A stretch of 64,000 bases of DNA from Allobosea sp. BK604 (lineage in GTDB: Bacteria; Pseudomonadota; Alphaproteobacteria; Rhizobiales; Beijerinckiaceae): positions 1-64,000 of the forward strand of contig NZ_SLZF01000011.1 in assembly GCF_004341515.1 (NCBI RefSeq), written 5' to 3'. The position numbers were made by a program, and so were the translations under genes. Below the pieces are notes generated by a model. It made no database searches. It was not told the DNA's origin and saw nothing but the letters and a program-made list of their open reading frames with translations. This document shows, piece after piece, positions 51,311 to 60,019 of this stretch (its first letter is position 1; each line of letters starts with the position of its first letter).

Positions 51311-52483
51311 TCACGCTGCCGCGACAACACCGGCCGAGCCTGCGATCTCGACCCGGTTCCGTCCCAGCGCCTTCGCCTGATAGAGTGCGCGGTCGGCTGC
51401 TGAGAGTAGCGCGGGCAGGTCGTTGCGATCGGGTTTCGTCTCGGCGACGCCGACGCTGAGGGTGACCTCGATGCCCGGCCCATCCTGACGCGCAGCCTCG
51501 GCGGTGAAGCGTGCCGAGACGGCTTCGCCGAGCTGTCGTGCCGCCTTGCAGCCCAGGCCGGGCAGCAGGATGACGAATTCCTCGCCGCCGAGCCGGGCGA
51601 CGATCCCGTCCGGTCCGGCCATGTCCCGCGCCACGCCGGCGAAGAGCTTCAGCACCTCGTCGCCGACGCCATGGCCGTAGCGGTCATTGATCGCCTTGAA
51701 ATGATCGAGGTCGATGGCGAGCAGCGAGACCGGCCGATCGGCGCCCCTCCGCAGGAGAATCTTCGTGCCCTGCTCGAAGAAGCCCTGCCGATTGCCGAGG
51801 CCGGTGAGGAAGTCGGTGCGGGAGGCCGTGAGCAGCTGGGCCTGATATTCCTCGCGGATCAACGCCAGGAAAGCCATCGGCATGGCCATTGAATAGAGCA
51901 CGGCTTCATACATCGTCGCCTTGGCGAAGATCGGCAGCAACCGCTCGCCATAGGCTGCGACGAGAATGGGCGAGACGACGATGCGCAACACGTAGAACAG
52001 GCTGTGGCAGGCGAAGACCGCGACCGCGACCGGCCGGGAGCGCAGATGGCGGACCGTGCCGCTGTGCCAGAGGGTCCAGGCCGTCAGGCCGCTGATCAGT
52101 GCGATCGGGAAGGCCGAGACGTGGTTCCACAGGATGTCGGTATAGGCCGCGCCGGCGATCGCCCAGCCCAGCACGACAAGCGCAACGATGAGCGCGTATC
52201 GGTATCGGAGCGCGCGAACGGGCCCGTCCAGCCTGGCCGCGCCGTGCCAGACCATCGTGTAGCCGACCACCATCACGAGGTTTGTCAGGGCCCAGCCGGC
52301 CGGGCCGGGAAACTCGCGGCGGTTCATCGCAAGAACGCAGCCGATCGCGAAGACGAGATAGCTCGCCGCCCAGATGCCGAGCTGACGCGAGCGATGACCA
52401 TGGGCCTGACGCTCCCATAGCGTCATCGCCGCGCCAATCAGCAGCGTTCCAATGGTCAGATACCAGAGGGTCGGCAGGTCCAT
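51311..52483 (-). CDS. Membrane-bound diguanylate cyclase
   Basis: This 390-residue protein has about six N-terminal membrane segments (residues 5-210) and a C-terminal GGDEF domain with the active RLGGEEFVILL. The active-site loop is RTDFLTGLGNR followed by DLDHFKAINDRYGHGVGD. The GGEEF form is a usual active variant, so it should make cyclic di-GMP. The residues five upstream, AGPD in place of RxxD, suggest that product inhibition through the I-site is absent. I chose the ATG at 52483; a longer frame upstream runs to 52699 but has no membrane character. Confidence 0.9.
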   Translation of the reverse strand: MDLPTLWYLTIGTLLIGAAMTLWERQAHGHRSRQLGIWAASYLVFAIGCVLAMNRREFPGPAGWALTNLVMVVGYTMVWHGAARLDGPVRALRYRYALIVALVVLGWAIAGAAYTDILWNHVSAFPIALISGLTAWTLWHSGTVRHLRSRPVAVAVFACHSLFYVLRIVVSPILVAAYGERLLPIFAKATMYEAVLYSMAMPMAFLALIREEYQAQLLTASRTDFLTGLGNRQGFFEQGTKILLRRGADRPVSLLAIDLDHFKAINDRYGHGVGDEVLKLFAGVARDMAGPDGIVARLGGEEFVILLPGLGCKAARQLGEAVSARFTAEAARQDGPGIEVTLSVGVAETKPDRNDLPALLSAADRALYQAKALGRNRVEIAGSAGVVAAA

Positions 52484-52664
52484 CTGAATCGACGCCAAGC
52501 AGGTAACGGGGTTCCCTTGCGGGGTTTCACTCTCCCGCCCAACGTTCAACAAACAGGTTAAGCGTGCGTGATCGCGCGCCGAAGATCGGGGATCCGAGGC
52601 GTCGCTGCGACGATCGGTCTTTGGGTGGTCGAGCCGGCACGGGACCGTTGCGCCGGCAGTCCGC

Positions 52665-53066
52665 TCAGTTGGCGTACCAATCCCCCGGATGCACGCCATC
52701 GCGCCGCTCGCCGGCCTTCACCGTCACGGCGATCGGCTTGTGCGAGGGGCATTTGATGTCGAGCCCGCAGGTGACGAACTCCGAGTAATAGGCCGGTGGG
52801 CCGTCCCATTCCGCCGTGGTGGCGTGGACATGATAGCTGCCCGGCGGCACCTTGAGTTCGTAGCGCGTGACGCGGCCGCGCCTGGTCTTTCGTGAGGTGC
52901 AGATCCCCTCGCGCGTCAGCAGCGAGATGGCGCAGATGCGCAGGTCCTGCGGGATATGGTCGCTCGGATAGGAGAGCTCGCCGCTGATCGTCGCCGACGG
53001 GCTCTGGGCCTGGGTGATACCGGCCGAGAGGCCGAGCAGGAGGAGGACGAGGGCGGGGCGGATCAT
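52665..53066 (-). CDS. Hypothetical secreted protein
   Basis: This 133-residue protein has a signal peptide (cleavage about ITQAQSPS). The mature part is a small beta-rich domain with YPSDHIPQDLRICAISLL and YELKVPPGSYHVHATTAEW, then CGLDIKCPSHKPIAVTV; three to four Cys may form disulfides. Its PPGSYHV pattern resembles carboxypeptidase-regulatory-like or prealbumin-like beta folds. I do not recognise a named family. It overlaps the Kelch gene by four bases and is thus translated with it. Confidence 0.72.
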   Translation of the reverse strand: MIRPALVLLLLGLSAGITQAQSPSATISGELSYPSDHIPQDLRICAISLLTREGICTSRKTRRGRVTRYELKVPPGSYHVHATTAEWDGPPAYYSEFVTCGLDIKCPSHKPIAVTVKAGERRDGVHPGDWYAN

Positions 53067-54148
53067 GACAGGGTGAAGGCCTCGTGCACCGCGCTCTGCA
53101 CGCCGCCGCCCATGATCGGGCCGCCGCCGGCGACATGGATCGCGTCGCCCACCAGAGCGGCGCCGAGGCCGTGGCGCGGCGTCAGCATCGGAGCGTATTG
53201 CTCCCAGCTGTCGCCCGCTGGGTCATAGGCCTCCATCTGGCCGAAGACCCGGTTTGTGCCTTCACCGCCCATGATGAAGACCTTGCCGCGATAGAGCACC
53301 GCGCCATGGCCGGAGCGTGCCGTCGGCAGCGGGTTCTTCATCGCCCAATTGTCGGTCGCCGGATCGTAGGCATGGTGCAGGTTCGAGTTCGTATGGAACG
53401 AGTCGACGCGGCCGCCGATGACATGGATGAGCGAGCCGATGACCAGAGTGCCGGTATGGTCACGGGCGGTCGGCATCGGCGCGCGGCTCTCCCATTTATC
53501 GGCCTTGGGATCGTAGGTGAGGTGCCAGTCGATCGAGCGCTTGGTGTCGAACGTGTCGCCGATGGCGCCGCCGATGACATGCAGCTTGCCACCGAGGCCG
53601 ACCACCGCGGCGGAGCCGACCGGGCGGGGCAGCGGCGCGATCTCCGTCCATTTGTCGGATGCCGGTTCCCAGGTGAAGCAGCGCGGATGCGGCTTGCGGT
53701 TCTGCTCGAGGAAGCCGCCAATGGCGTAGAGCTTGCCGTCGAGGAAGGCGACGCCGACATGGTTGGCGCCCAATGGCAGCGGCGCGCCATCGCGCCAGCG
53801 ATTCTCGGCCGCGACATAGACATGGTGATAGGGCCGGTCGACGCGCTGCTCGGCATAGCCGCCGACGATATGCATCTGGTCCTGATGGGCCGTGGCCCAG
53901 GCCATTTCCGAGCGCGGCATCGGCAGGGCCGGCTTCTCGCTCCAGCGGCCGGGATTGACGGCCTTGGGGGCGGGGGAATCGAAGACGTTCTGCGTCGTGG
54001 CGAGCGCAGGCTTCGGGATGCGTCCCGGCTCGTTGAGACGCTCATAGGCGCCGCCATGGTGCTCATGGCCGGGCTGCTGGGCGAATGCGGGCAGGGCGGC
54101 GAGGCCAGCGGCACCGGCGATGAAGCGGCGGCGGTCGAGTGCGGTCAT
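53063..54148 (-). CDS. Secreted Kelch-repeat protein
   Basis: This 361-residue protein has a twin-arginine-type signal (DRRRFIAGAAGLAALPAFAQ) and about six Kelch repeats: HIVGGYAEQR, YAIGGFLEQ, HVIGGAIGD, HVIGGRVDS, FIMGGEGTN and HVAGGGPIMGG mark the repeat ends. This predicts a beta-propeller in the periplasm. A small secreted protein is encoded directly downstream, overlapping by four bases, and may be its partner. No enzymatic motif is visible, and the ligand is unknown. Confidence 0.87.
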   Translation of the reverse strand: MTALDRRRFIAGAAGLAALPAFAQQPGHEHHGGAYERLNEPGRIPKPALATTQNVFDSPAPKAVNPGRWSEKPALPMPRSEMAWATAHQDQMHIVGGYAEQRVDRPYHHVYVAAENRWRDGAPLPLGANHVGVAFLDGKLYAIGGFLEQNRKPHPRCFTWEPASDKWTEIAPLPRPVGSAAVVGLGGKLHVIGGAIGDTFDTKRSIDWHLTYDPKADKWESRAPMPTARDHTGTLVIGSLIHVIGGRVDSFHTNSNLHHAYDPATDNWAMKNPLPTARSGHGAVLYRGKVFIMGGEGTNRVFGQMEAYDPAGDSWEQYAPMLTPRHGLGAALVGDAIHVAGGGPIMGGGVQSAVHEAFTLS

Positions 54149-54315
54149 GGCGTTCTCCCCTTGGTTTGCTTCAGCTTATTGTGGCTGCGGATCGTGACAA
54201 GCGCTCCGCTTGGCGCGTGCCTTCTGCGCGCTGACTGCTCTTCCGTATGCTGTATACGCTGCTAAGGTCGCGGCCCCTTTCAACATTGGCTTTTCAAGAA
54301 ATCACGAGGACACGC

Positions 54316-55074
54316 ATGGCTGGGCACAACAAGGTCGCCATCATCACCGGAGCGGGCTCGGGCGTCGGCCGAGCCGTCGCGATCGCCTTCCTGAAGGACG
54401 GCTACAAGACCGTCCTCGCTGGCCGCCGGGCCGATGCGCTCGACGAGACGATCAAGCTCTCCGGCGCCCCGGTCGAGCAGGCGCTGGCGGTGCCGACGGA
54501 TGTGACCAAACCCGACTCGGTCAAGGCGCTGTTCGCCGCCTGCAAGGACAAGTTCGGCCGGCTCGACGTCCTCTTCAACAATGCCGGCGTCAATGCGCCG
54601 GGCGTGATGCTGGAGGACCTCTCGCTCGAGCAATGGCAGGCGGTGGTCGACACCAACCTGACCGGCCCGTTCCTGTGCACGCAGGAAGCCTTCAAGCTGA
54701 TGAAGGACCAGAGCCCGCGCGGTGGCCGCATCATCAATAACGGCTCGATCTCGGCCCATGCGCCGCGGCCGAACTCCGTCGCCTATACCGCGACCAAGCA
54801 CGCCATCACCGGCCTGACCAAGACCGCCTCGCTCGACGGGCGCAAATACGACATCGCCGTCGGCCAGGTCGATATCGGCAACGCGCTGACCGAGATGGCG
54901 CAGCGGATGACGCAAGGGGTGCCGCAGGCGAACGGCAAGATCGAGGTCGAGCAGGTCATGGACGTGAACCATGTCGCGACCTCGGTGCTGCACATGGCGA
55001 GCCTGCCAATCGAGGCGAATGTGCTGTTCCTGACGGTGATGGCGAGCAAGATGCCGTTCGTCGGCCGCGGCTAG
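54316..55074 (+). CDS. Short-chain dehydrogenase/reductase
   Basis: The ATG at 54316 (CGAGGA upstream) gives 252 residues. The classical SDR features are the nucleotide motif ITGAGSGVGRAVA, FNNAGVNAPG, the catalytic Ser (NNGSISAHAPRP) and the YTATK box (AYTATKHAI). The basic residues after beta2 (AGRRADALD) suggest a preference for NADP. The substrate is not predictable. A terminator lies 168 bases downstream after a dispersed repeat. Confidence 0.9.
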   Translation: MAGHNKVAIITGAGSGVGRAVAIAFLKDGYKTVLAGRRADALDETIKLSGAPVEQALAVPTDVTKPDSVKALFAACKDKFGRLDVLFNNAGVNAPGVMLEDLSLEQWQAVVDTNLTGPFLCTQEAFKLMKDQSPRGGRIINNGSISAHAPRPNSVAYTATKHAITGLTKTASLDGRKYDIAVGQVDIGNALTEMAQRMTQGVPQANGKIEVEQVMDVNHVATSVLHMASLPIEANVLFLTVMASKMPFVGRG

Positions 55075-55120
55075 AGACCGCCTGTGAAATCTACTGGCGT
55101 GGCCGTCTGACGCGGCTGAC

Positions 55121-55203
55121 GTCATTGCGAGCGCAGCGAAGCAATCCAGGGCAGCGCGCTACGACCCCTGGATTGCTTCGTCGGCTGCACCTCCTCGCAA
55201 TGA
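55121..55203 (+). repeat. GTCATTGCGAG-type palindromic repeat, uninterrupted copy
   Basis: Outer arms GTCATTGCGAG (55121-55131) and CTCGCAATGA (55194-55203) flank inner arms CGAAGCAATCCAGGG (55137-55151) and CCCTGGATTGCTTCG (55166-55180). The same arms occur at 22127-22305, where a different repeat is inserted. Confidence 0.85.
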
Positions 55204-55242
55204 TTGTGGGTGGCTTGCGCCTTGCGCGCTTTGCGTGACAGT

Positions 55243-55273
55243 GGACGCTTCCTGCCGGGGAGCGTCCTTTTTT
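55243..55273 (+). terminator. Intrinsic terminator after the SDR gene
   Basis: A perfect 7-bp stem, GGACGCT (55243-55249) with AGCGTCC (55261-55267), has an 11-base loop and is followed by TTTTTT. It ends the SDR transcript and argues against a start of the next gene at the TTG at 55272. Confidence 0.75.
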
Positions 55274-55307
55274 GTCGGTGCTTGATTCGTCTCAGTCAGG
55301 TGAGGAC

Positions 55308-55976
55308 GTGGATGGTCGCCGCGAGGGCGGCCGTGCCGGCGAGCCTGGCCATGCCGGCTTCGTCGCGGCTTCCGTCGCCCGCGCCTACCGGCTGACGATC
55401 TGGGGCATCGCGCTCGGCATCCTGATCTTCGCCGGCAATGTCGTGCTCTGGGCGCTGGCCGTCGGCAATAACCAGCTCTTCAAGGACGGTGTCGACTGGG
55501 TCTACGACGTTGCGCTCTATGGCATCGCGGCGGTGGTGTTCGGCCGCGACGAGCGGGCCGAGCGGCTCGCGGCCTTCGCCATCGGCGGCGTCATGACGGT
55601 CGCGGGATTTCACACGCTCTACGATCTCTGGGACAAGTTCCAGCGGCCGCGGCCGATCGAGATCTGGGCGCTGGAATTCTCGGCGGCGAGCGCGATCGTC
55701 ATCGCCATCCTGATCATCGGCGTGCTCTGGCGCTTCCGGCGCGAGGAAAACCCGGTGATCAAGGCGACCTGGCTGTCGAGCCGCAACGATCTGGTCTCGA
55801 CCACCGGCTTTGCGATCGTCGGACTGGTGGCGCGGGTCTTGCCGGTGCGCTGGCCGGAATACCTGTTCGACCTCGTCGTCGCCGCCATCTGCTTCCAGGC
55901 GACCTGGGCGATTTGGAAAGCCGCGCGGCCGGATGCGCGCAACAACACAGCGACAGGCGCCACTGGCCCGCTATAA
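55308..55976 (+). CDS. CDF-like membrane protein, metal ligands not conserved
   Basis: I chose the GTG at 55308, behind AGGTGAGG and past the terminator, giving 222 residues. About five to six membrane segments are visible (ILIFAGNVVLWALAV, VALYGIAAVVFG, FAIGGVMTVAGF, IVIAILIIGVLW and VSTTGFAIVGLV). The stretch VIKATWLSSRNDLVSTTGFAIVG resembles TM5 of cation diffusion facilitators, but the usual HxxxD ligands are replaced by Ser/Asn/Asp. It lies 28 bases before mccA, probably in one operon. It may be a CDF-derived protein with another role. Confidence 0.65.
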   Translation: MDGRREGGRAGEPGHAGFVAASVARAYRLTIWGIALGILIFAGNVVLWALAVGNNQLFKDGVDWVYDVALYGIAAVVFGRDERAERLAAFAIGGVMTVAGFHTLYDLWDKFQRPRPIEIWALEFSAASAIVIAILIIGVLWRFRREENPVIKATWLSSRNDLVSTTGFAIVGLVARVLPVRWPEYLFDLVVAAICFQATWAIWKAARPDARNNTATGATGPL

Positions 55977-56004
55977 AGGCGACAACAAGCCGAGGATGCG
56001 CCCC

Positions 56005-57990
56005 ATGTCGATCGTCGAAAAGCTGCCCTCCATCCTGATCGCCAATCGCGGCGAGATTGCCTGCCGTGTCATCCGCACCGCCAAGCGGCTTGGCCTGCGC
56101 ACCATTGCCGTCCATTCCGAGGCCGATGCCGAGGCGCTCTTCGTGCAAATGGCCGATGAGGCCTATCTGATCGGCCCCGCTCCGGCGCGTGAAAGCTATC
56201 TTGACGCCGATAAGATCCTGGCCGTCGCGAAACAGGCCGGCGCCGCCTGCATCCATCCGGGCTATGGCTTCCTCTCCGAGAATGCCGAATTCGCCGATGC
56301 CTGCGCTGCTGCAGGCATCGTCTTCGTCGGCCCGCCGGCTTCCGCCATCCGCGCCATGGGCCTGAAGGATGCGGCCAAGGCGCTGGTCGAGAAGGCGAAT
56401 GTCCCGGTCGTGCCTGGCTATCACGGCGCCGAGCAGGATGCGGCCTTCCTGGCGGGAGAGGCCGAGCGCATCGGCTATCCCGTGCTGATCAAGGCGGTCG
56501 CCGGCGGTGGCGGCAAGGGCATGAAGCGGGTCGAGAAGCCCGAGGAATTCGCCGACGCGCTCGCCAGCGCCCAGCGCGAGGGCAAGAGCGCCTTCGGCGA
56601 TGACCGCGTGCTGGTCGAGAAATACGTGCTCTCGCCGCGCCATGTCGAGATCCAGGTCTTTGGCGATAGCCACGGCAATGTCGTGCATCTCTATGAGCGC
56701 GACTGTTCCTTGCAGCGCCGGCACCAAAAGGTGATCGAGGAGGCACCGGCTCCGGGCATGACGGCGGAGGTGCGCGCCGCCATGGGCAAGGCCGCGACGG
56801 AAGCCGCCAAGGCGGTGGGTTATGTCGGGGCCGGCACGGTCGAGTTCATCGCCGACGGGCGCGAGGGGCTGAAGGCCGACCGCTTCTACTTCATGGAGAT
56901 GAACACCCGGCTCCAGGTCGAGCACCCCGTCACGGAGGCGATCACCGGGCTCGATCTGGTCGAGCTCCAGCTCAAGGTCGCCGCCGGCGAGCCGCTCGGC
57001 TTTACCCAGGGAGATGTCTCGGCGACCGGACATGCGGTCGAGGCGCGGCTCTATGCCGAAGATCCCGAAAAAGGCTTTCTGCCCTCGACCGGCAAGCTCT
57101 GGGCGCTGCAGTTTCCGGAAGGCGAGGGCATCCGCATCGATACCGGCGTCGAGGCTGGGGATACGGTGACGCCCTACTACGATCCGATGATCGCCAAGGT
57201 CATCGCCCATGGAGCGACGCGCGACGAGGCGCTCGACCGGCTGGCCGGGGCACTGGGCGAGACCACCGTCGCCGGGCCGCGCAGCAATCTCGCCTTCCTG
57301 AAGAAGCTCGCCGAGGCGGAGGGTTTCCGGAAGGGGCCGTTCGATACCGGCTTCATCGACCGTAATATCGAGGCGCTCGGTGCGGTGCCGCAGCCGCTCG
57401 ATGCTGCTGCTGTGGCTGCGGCGGCGCTGCAGCTCGAAGAGGAGCGGCAGGATGCCGGGCTCGTGGCGGCAGCCGAGCGCGATGCGTCCGAGGGTTTTTC
57501 GCCCTGGCTCGATGCAGACGCCTTCTCGCTGTTGCCGCGCCCGGTGCTCGGCCTGCCGCTGCTGGTCGATGGCGAAAGGGTGGAGGCGCGGATCGAGTGG
57601 CACGCGGAGGGAGCGCGCGTCAGCCTGCCCGGCCATGAGATCGCCGAGGGAGAGCACGAGATTTCATTGGCGCAGGCGGAGCACGGCACCTGGCTCGCGC
57701 TGCATCGCGGCCGGCAGACAGCGGTCTCGCTCTATGATCCCTTCGCGGTCGATCTCGACGCGGCCGGAGGCTCGGGCGGCGTGGTGAAGGCGCCGATGCA
57801 TGGCAAGCTCGTCGCTCTCTTCGTCCAAGCGGGCGAGCAGGTCACCAAGGGGCAGCGCCTCGCCATCGTCGAGGCGATGAAGATGGAGCATGTGCTGACC
57901 GCACCGCGCGACGGCACGGTGAGCGAGGTTGCCGGCGTGCCGGGTGCGCAGGTGGCCGAAGGCGCGAAAGTGGTGGTGCTGGGGGAGTGA
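56005..57990 (+). CDS. mccA: 3-methylcrotonyl-CoA carboxylase, biotin-containing alpha subunit
   Basis: MccA carboxylates biotin for MccB in leucine breakdown. The ATG at 56005 gives 661 residues (55996 possible). The biotin-carboxylase part has SILIANRGEIACRVIRTAKRL and KAVAGGGGKGMKRV, with EMNTRLQVEHPVTEAITG. The C-terminal biotinyl domain has Lys626 in VEAMKMEH. It differs from the PccA of this window in the middle domain (no PCC-type BT region) and follows the MCC pattern. mccB is about 8 kb upstream and ivd about 20 kb upstream. Confidence 0.9.
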   Translation: MSIVEKLPSILIANRGEIACRVIRTAKRLGLRTIAVHSEADAEALFVQMADEAYLIGPAPARESYLDADKILAVAKQAGAACIHPGYGFLSENAEFADACAAAGIVFVGPPASAIRAMGLKDAAKALVEKANVPVVPGYHGAEQDAAFLAGEAERIGYPVLIKAVAGGGGKGMKRVEKPEEFADALASAQREGKSAFGDDRVLVEKYVLSPRHVEIQVFGDSHGNVVHLYERDCSLQRRHQKVIEEAPAPGMTAEVRAAMGKAATEAAKAVGYVGAGTVEFIADGREGLKADRFYFMEMNTRLQVEHPVTEAITGLDLVELQLKVAAGEPLGFTQGDVSATGHAVEARLYAEDPEKGFLPSTGKLWALQFPEGEGIRIDTGVEAGDTVTPYYDPMIAKVIAHGATRDEALDRLAGALGETTVAGPRSNLAFLKKLAEAEGFRKGPFDTGFIDRNIEALGAVPQPLDAAAVAAAALQLEEERQDAGLVAAAERDASEGFSPWLDADAFSLLPRPVLGLPLLVDGERVEARIEWHAEGARVSLPGHEIAEGEHEISLAQAEHGTWLALHRGRQTAVSLYDPFAVDLDAAGGSGGVVKAPMHGKLVALFVQAGEQVTKGQRLAIVEAMKMEHVLTAPRDGTVSEVAGVPGAQVAEGAKVVVLGE

Positions 57991-58000
57991 GCCAGCCGTC

Positions 58001-58085
58001 ATGCTCGGGCTTGACCCGAGCATCTCAGGAAGGAAGGGCGCCCCGCATGAGATTCTCGGGTCCGAGCTTCGCTCCGCCCGAGAAT
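58001..58085. repeat. Two palindromes between convergent mccA and the Aph(6)-like gene
   Basis: ATGCTCGGG (58001-58009) pairs with CCCGAGCAT (58015-58023) over a CTTGA loop, and ATTCTCGGG (58052-58060) pairs with CCCGAGAAT (58077-58085). The third base of the outer arm differs between the two hairpins (G versus T), and each change is matched in its partner arm. They may act as two-way transcription ends. Confidence 0.8.
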
Positions 58086-58096
58086 GACGCCGGTCG

Positions 58097-58927
58097 CTAG
58101 GCCGCCTCCAACGCCGCTATTGCCCGCTCCGCGACGGCGAAATTGACGCTGGCCAGCGGGTCGTCGTCGCCGAGGAACCAGGCCGCCGAGAGCCCGCACC
58201 AGGCCAGGATCCACGTCAGCAGCCGACGTCGCTCCAGCCCCGATTTCGCCAGCACGATCTCCAGCCGGCGCTCGAAAGTGCCGGGGACGATCGCGACCGG
58301 CGGCTCCGGGTCGGCGAGGTCGGGATCGCAGAACAGGATCGTGTACTCGAAGGCGCGGTCGCCGATGACACATTGCGGGTCGATCGCGAGCCAGCCGCGC
58401 TCCTCGAAATCGAGAACGTTGTCGTGATGCAGGTCGGCGTGCAGCGGCACGATCTCGCGCTGGCAGGCGAGCATCTCCGTGGCGGCAGCGGCAGAACGCG
58501 CGAGGATGCCGCCGCGCTCCGCCGCCATCGGGAAGAGCTCCCGGAACCAGGTTTCGAGCGGGATCAGCCCGAGAGGCGCCGGGCCACGCGGCGTCTGCAG
58601 GGCGGCGATCGCATCGCAGAGGATCGCGGTCGCCTCGTCGTCGGCGCCGTCGCGGGCCATGGCCGAAAGCGAGCGCGTTCCCCTCGCGCGCTCGATCAGC
58701 ATGGCGTCGCCGCTCTCGGAGCGGGCGAGCAGGCGGGCGGCGCCGTCGCCGTTCCAGTATTCGAGCGGCAGGTAACCGAGGCGCTCGTGCTCGCCCGCAG
58801 GCAGCTTGAGCATCGCCGGTTCCGCGCCACGCAAGACAGGCAGGAGCTGGCTGCCTCGGGTCAGGATCGGCTCGCCGGCGGGCACGAGGCCCCAGCGGGA
58901 GAGATGCGGCTCGAAAACACTGGTCAT
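58097..58927 (-). CDS. Aminoglycoside/hydroxyurea phosphotransferase-like kinase (APH(6) family)
   Basis: This 276-residue kinase-fold protein has the catalytic loop PLHADLHHDNVLDFE (His-x-Asp with the following Asn), the metal Asp in WLAIDPQCVIGD and a short N-lobe. It resembles the APH(6) streptomycin/hydroxyurea kinases (PF04655). Many chromosomal copies in soil bacteria give no known resistance. It stands alone and is convergent with mccA. No mobile element is nearby, so it is probably intrinsic. Confidence 0.83.
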   Translation of the reverse strand: MTSVFEPHLSRWGLVPAGEPILTRGSQLLPVLRGAEPAMLKLPAGEHERLGYLPLEYWNGDGAARLLARSESGDAMLIERARGTRSLSAMARDGADDEATAILCDAIAALQTPRGPAPLGLIPLETWFRELFPMAAERGGILARSAAAATEMLACQREIVPLHADLHHDNVLDFEERGWLAIDPQCVIGDRAFEYTILFCDPDLADPEPPVAIVPGTFERRLEIVLAKSGLERRRLLTWILAWCGLSAAWFLGDDDPLASVNFAVAERAIAALEAA

Positions 58928-58984
58928 CTTAACATCGTTAAATATGCATCTTATCGACGTTAAGATCGCTCGATCTCGACGATG

Positions 58985-59767
58985 TCAAGATATCTGCGCG
59001 CGGCTGCGGCCGATGACCGGGAATTGCTCGGCCTCGTAGATCTGGCCGCTAACCGGCGCGCTGTCGTCGGAGAGCCAGAAGGCGGTATGGGCCGCGATCT
59101 CCTCAGGCTGCATGATCCGGCCGGTCGGAGCGAAAACCGCAGGCAATTCGTTCTGCCAGCCCGGCTTGCGGCCCTCGCGCTGCTGCGTCGCGTCCTCGTT
59201 GGCGGTGAAGGTCCAGCCGACATTGAGCTGGTTGGCGCGGATGCGCTCGGGCCCGAGCGCATCCGCGAGATTGCGCGTCATCGTCATCAGCGCGCCCTTC
59301 GACATCGAGTAGACGGTGAGGTCGGCTTGGCCGCACCAGGCGTTGATCGAGCCGACCGTGACGATGGAGCCGCCCGATTTCTGCAGGCGGAAGGCAGCGA
59401 TTGCGGCCTCCGCGCAGAGCAGCGGGGCGCGGGTGTTGATCGCGAACACATGGTCGAAGAAGGCGGCGGTGGTGGTGCCGATCGAGCCGCGCGGGTAGAT
59501 GCCGGCATTGTTGACGAGCCCGTCGATGCGGCCAAAGGCCTTCACCGTGGCATCGACGATGGCATGCGCGGTCGCAGGCTCGGCAAGGTCGCCGATGGTG
59601 CCGATGGTGGCTGCGCCGAGCTTGGCGACGGCGGCGTCGACCTCGGCCTGGTCGCGGCCATGGATCTGGACCTTGCAGCCCTCGGCGACCAGCCGCTCGG
59701 CCATCGCAAATCCAATACCGGTCGAGCTGCCGGTGACGAGAATGGCCTTGCCTGCAAGTCCGCGCAT
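58985..59767 (-). CDS. Short-chain dehydrogenase/reductase
   Basis: The ATG at 59767 (GGAG upstream) gives 260 residues. The SDR features are LVTGSSTGIGFAMAE, NNAGIYPRG, the catalytic Ser in VTVGSINAWCG and the YSMSK box (TVYSMSKGAL). The C-terminal part has PTGRIMQPEEIAAHTAFWLSDDSAPVSGQIYE, typical of the classical SDRs. The region after beta2 (QIHGRDQAEV) suggests NADP. It is divergent from the DUF1489 gene with a 252-base gap. Confidence 0.9.
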   Translation of the reverse strand: MRGLAGKAILVTGSSTGIGFAMAERLVAEGCKVQIHGRDQAEVDAAVAKLGAATIGTIGDLAEPATAHAIVDATVKAFGRIDGLVNNAGIYPRGSIGTTTAAFFDHVFAINTRAPLLCAEAAIAAFRLQKSGGSIVTVGSINAWCGQADLTVYSMSKGALMTMTRNLADALGPERIRANQLNVGWTFTANEDATQQREGRKPGWQNELPAVFAPTGRIMQPEEIAAHTAFWLSDDSAPVSGQIYEAEQFPVIGRSRAQIS

Positions 59768-60019
59768 GTTCGCTCCTTCCTGTCGCTGATCCTGACTAGC
59801 GTGGGATGCCGCGCGCGTCATCCCGTGGGCGCGGCGGCACGCCGTGCCGCTGGGCACAGATGAGACCGTGTGTAGAAAGGGGCTCCCGCATCTGCGCGGC
59901 AGCATTCACATGCTGCGGCGCGTGCGGGATGGCAGCCATGCATGTCTGTAGGGCCCCGCATCTGTGGAGAATCGCCGCGCCATCTGGTTCTGTTCGCGAC
60001 GCGGCATTAGATTGCCGCC

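Noticed and set aside
55272..55308. TTG at 55272 as start of the CDF-like protein
   Set aside because: It lies inside the T-tract of a terminator and has no Shine-Dalgarno. The GTG at 55308 has AGGTGAGG in front.
58097..58927. Acquired aminoglycoside-resistance gene
   Set aside because: There is no mobile element or base-composition change around it. The family is common on soil-bacterial chromosomes, so intrinsic origin is more likely.
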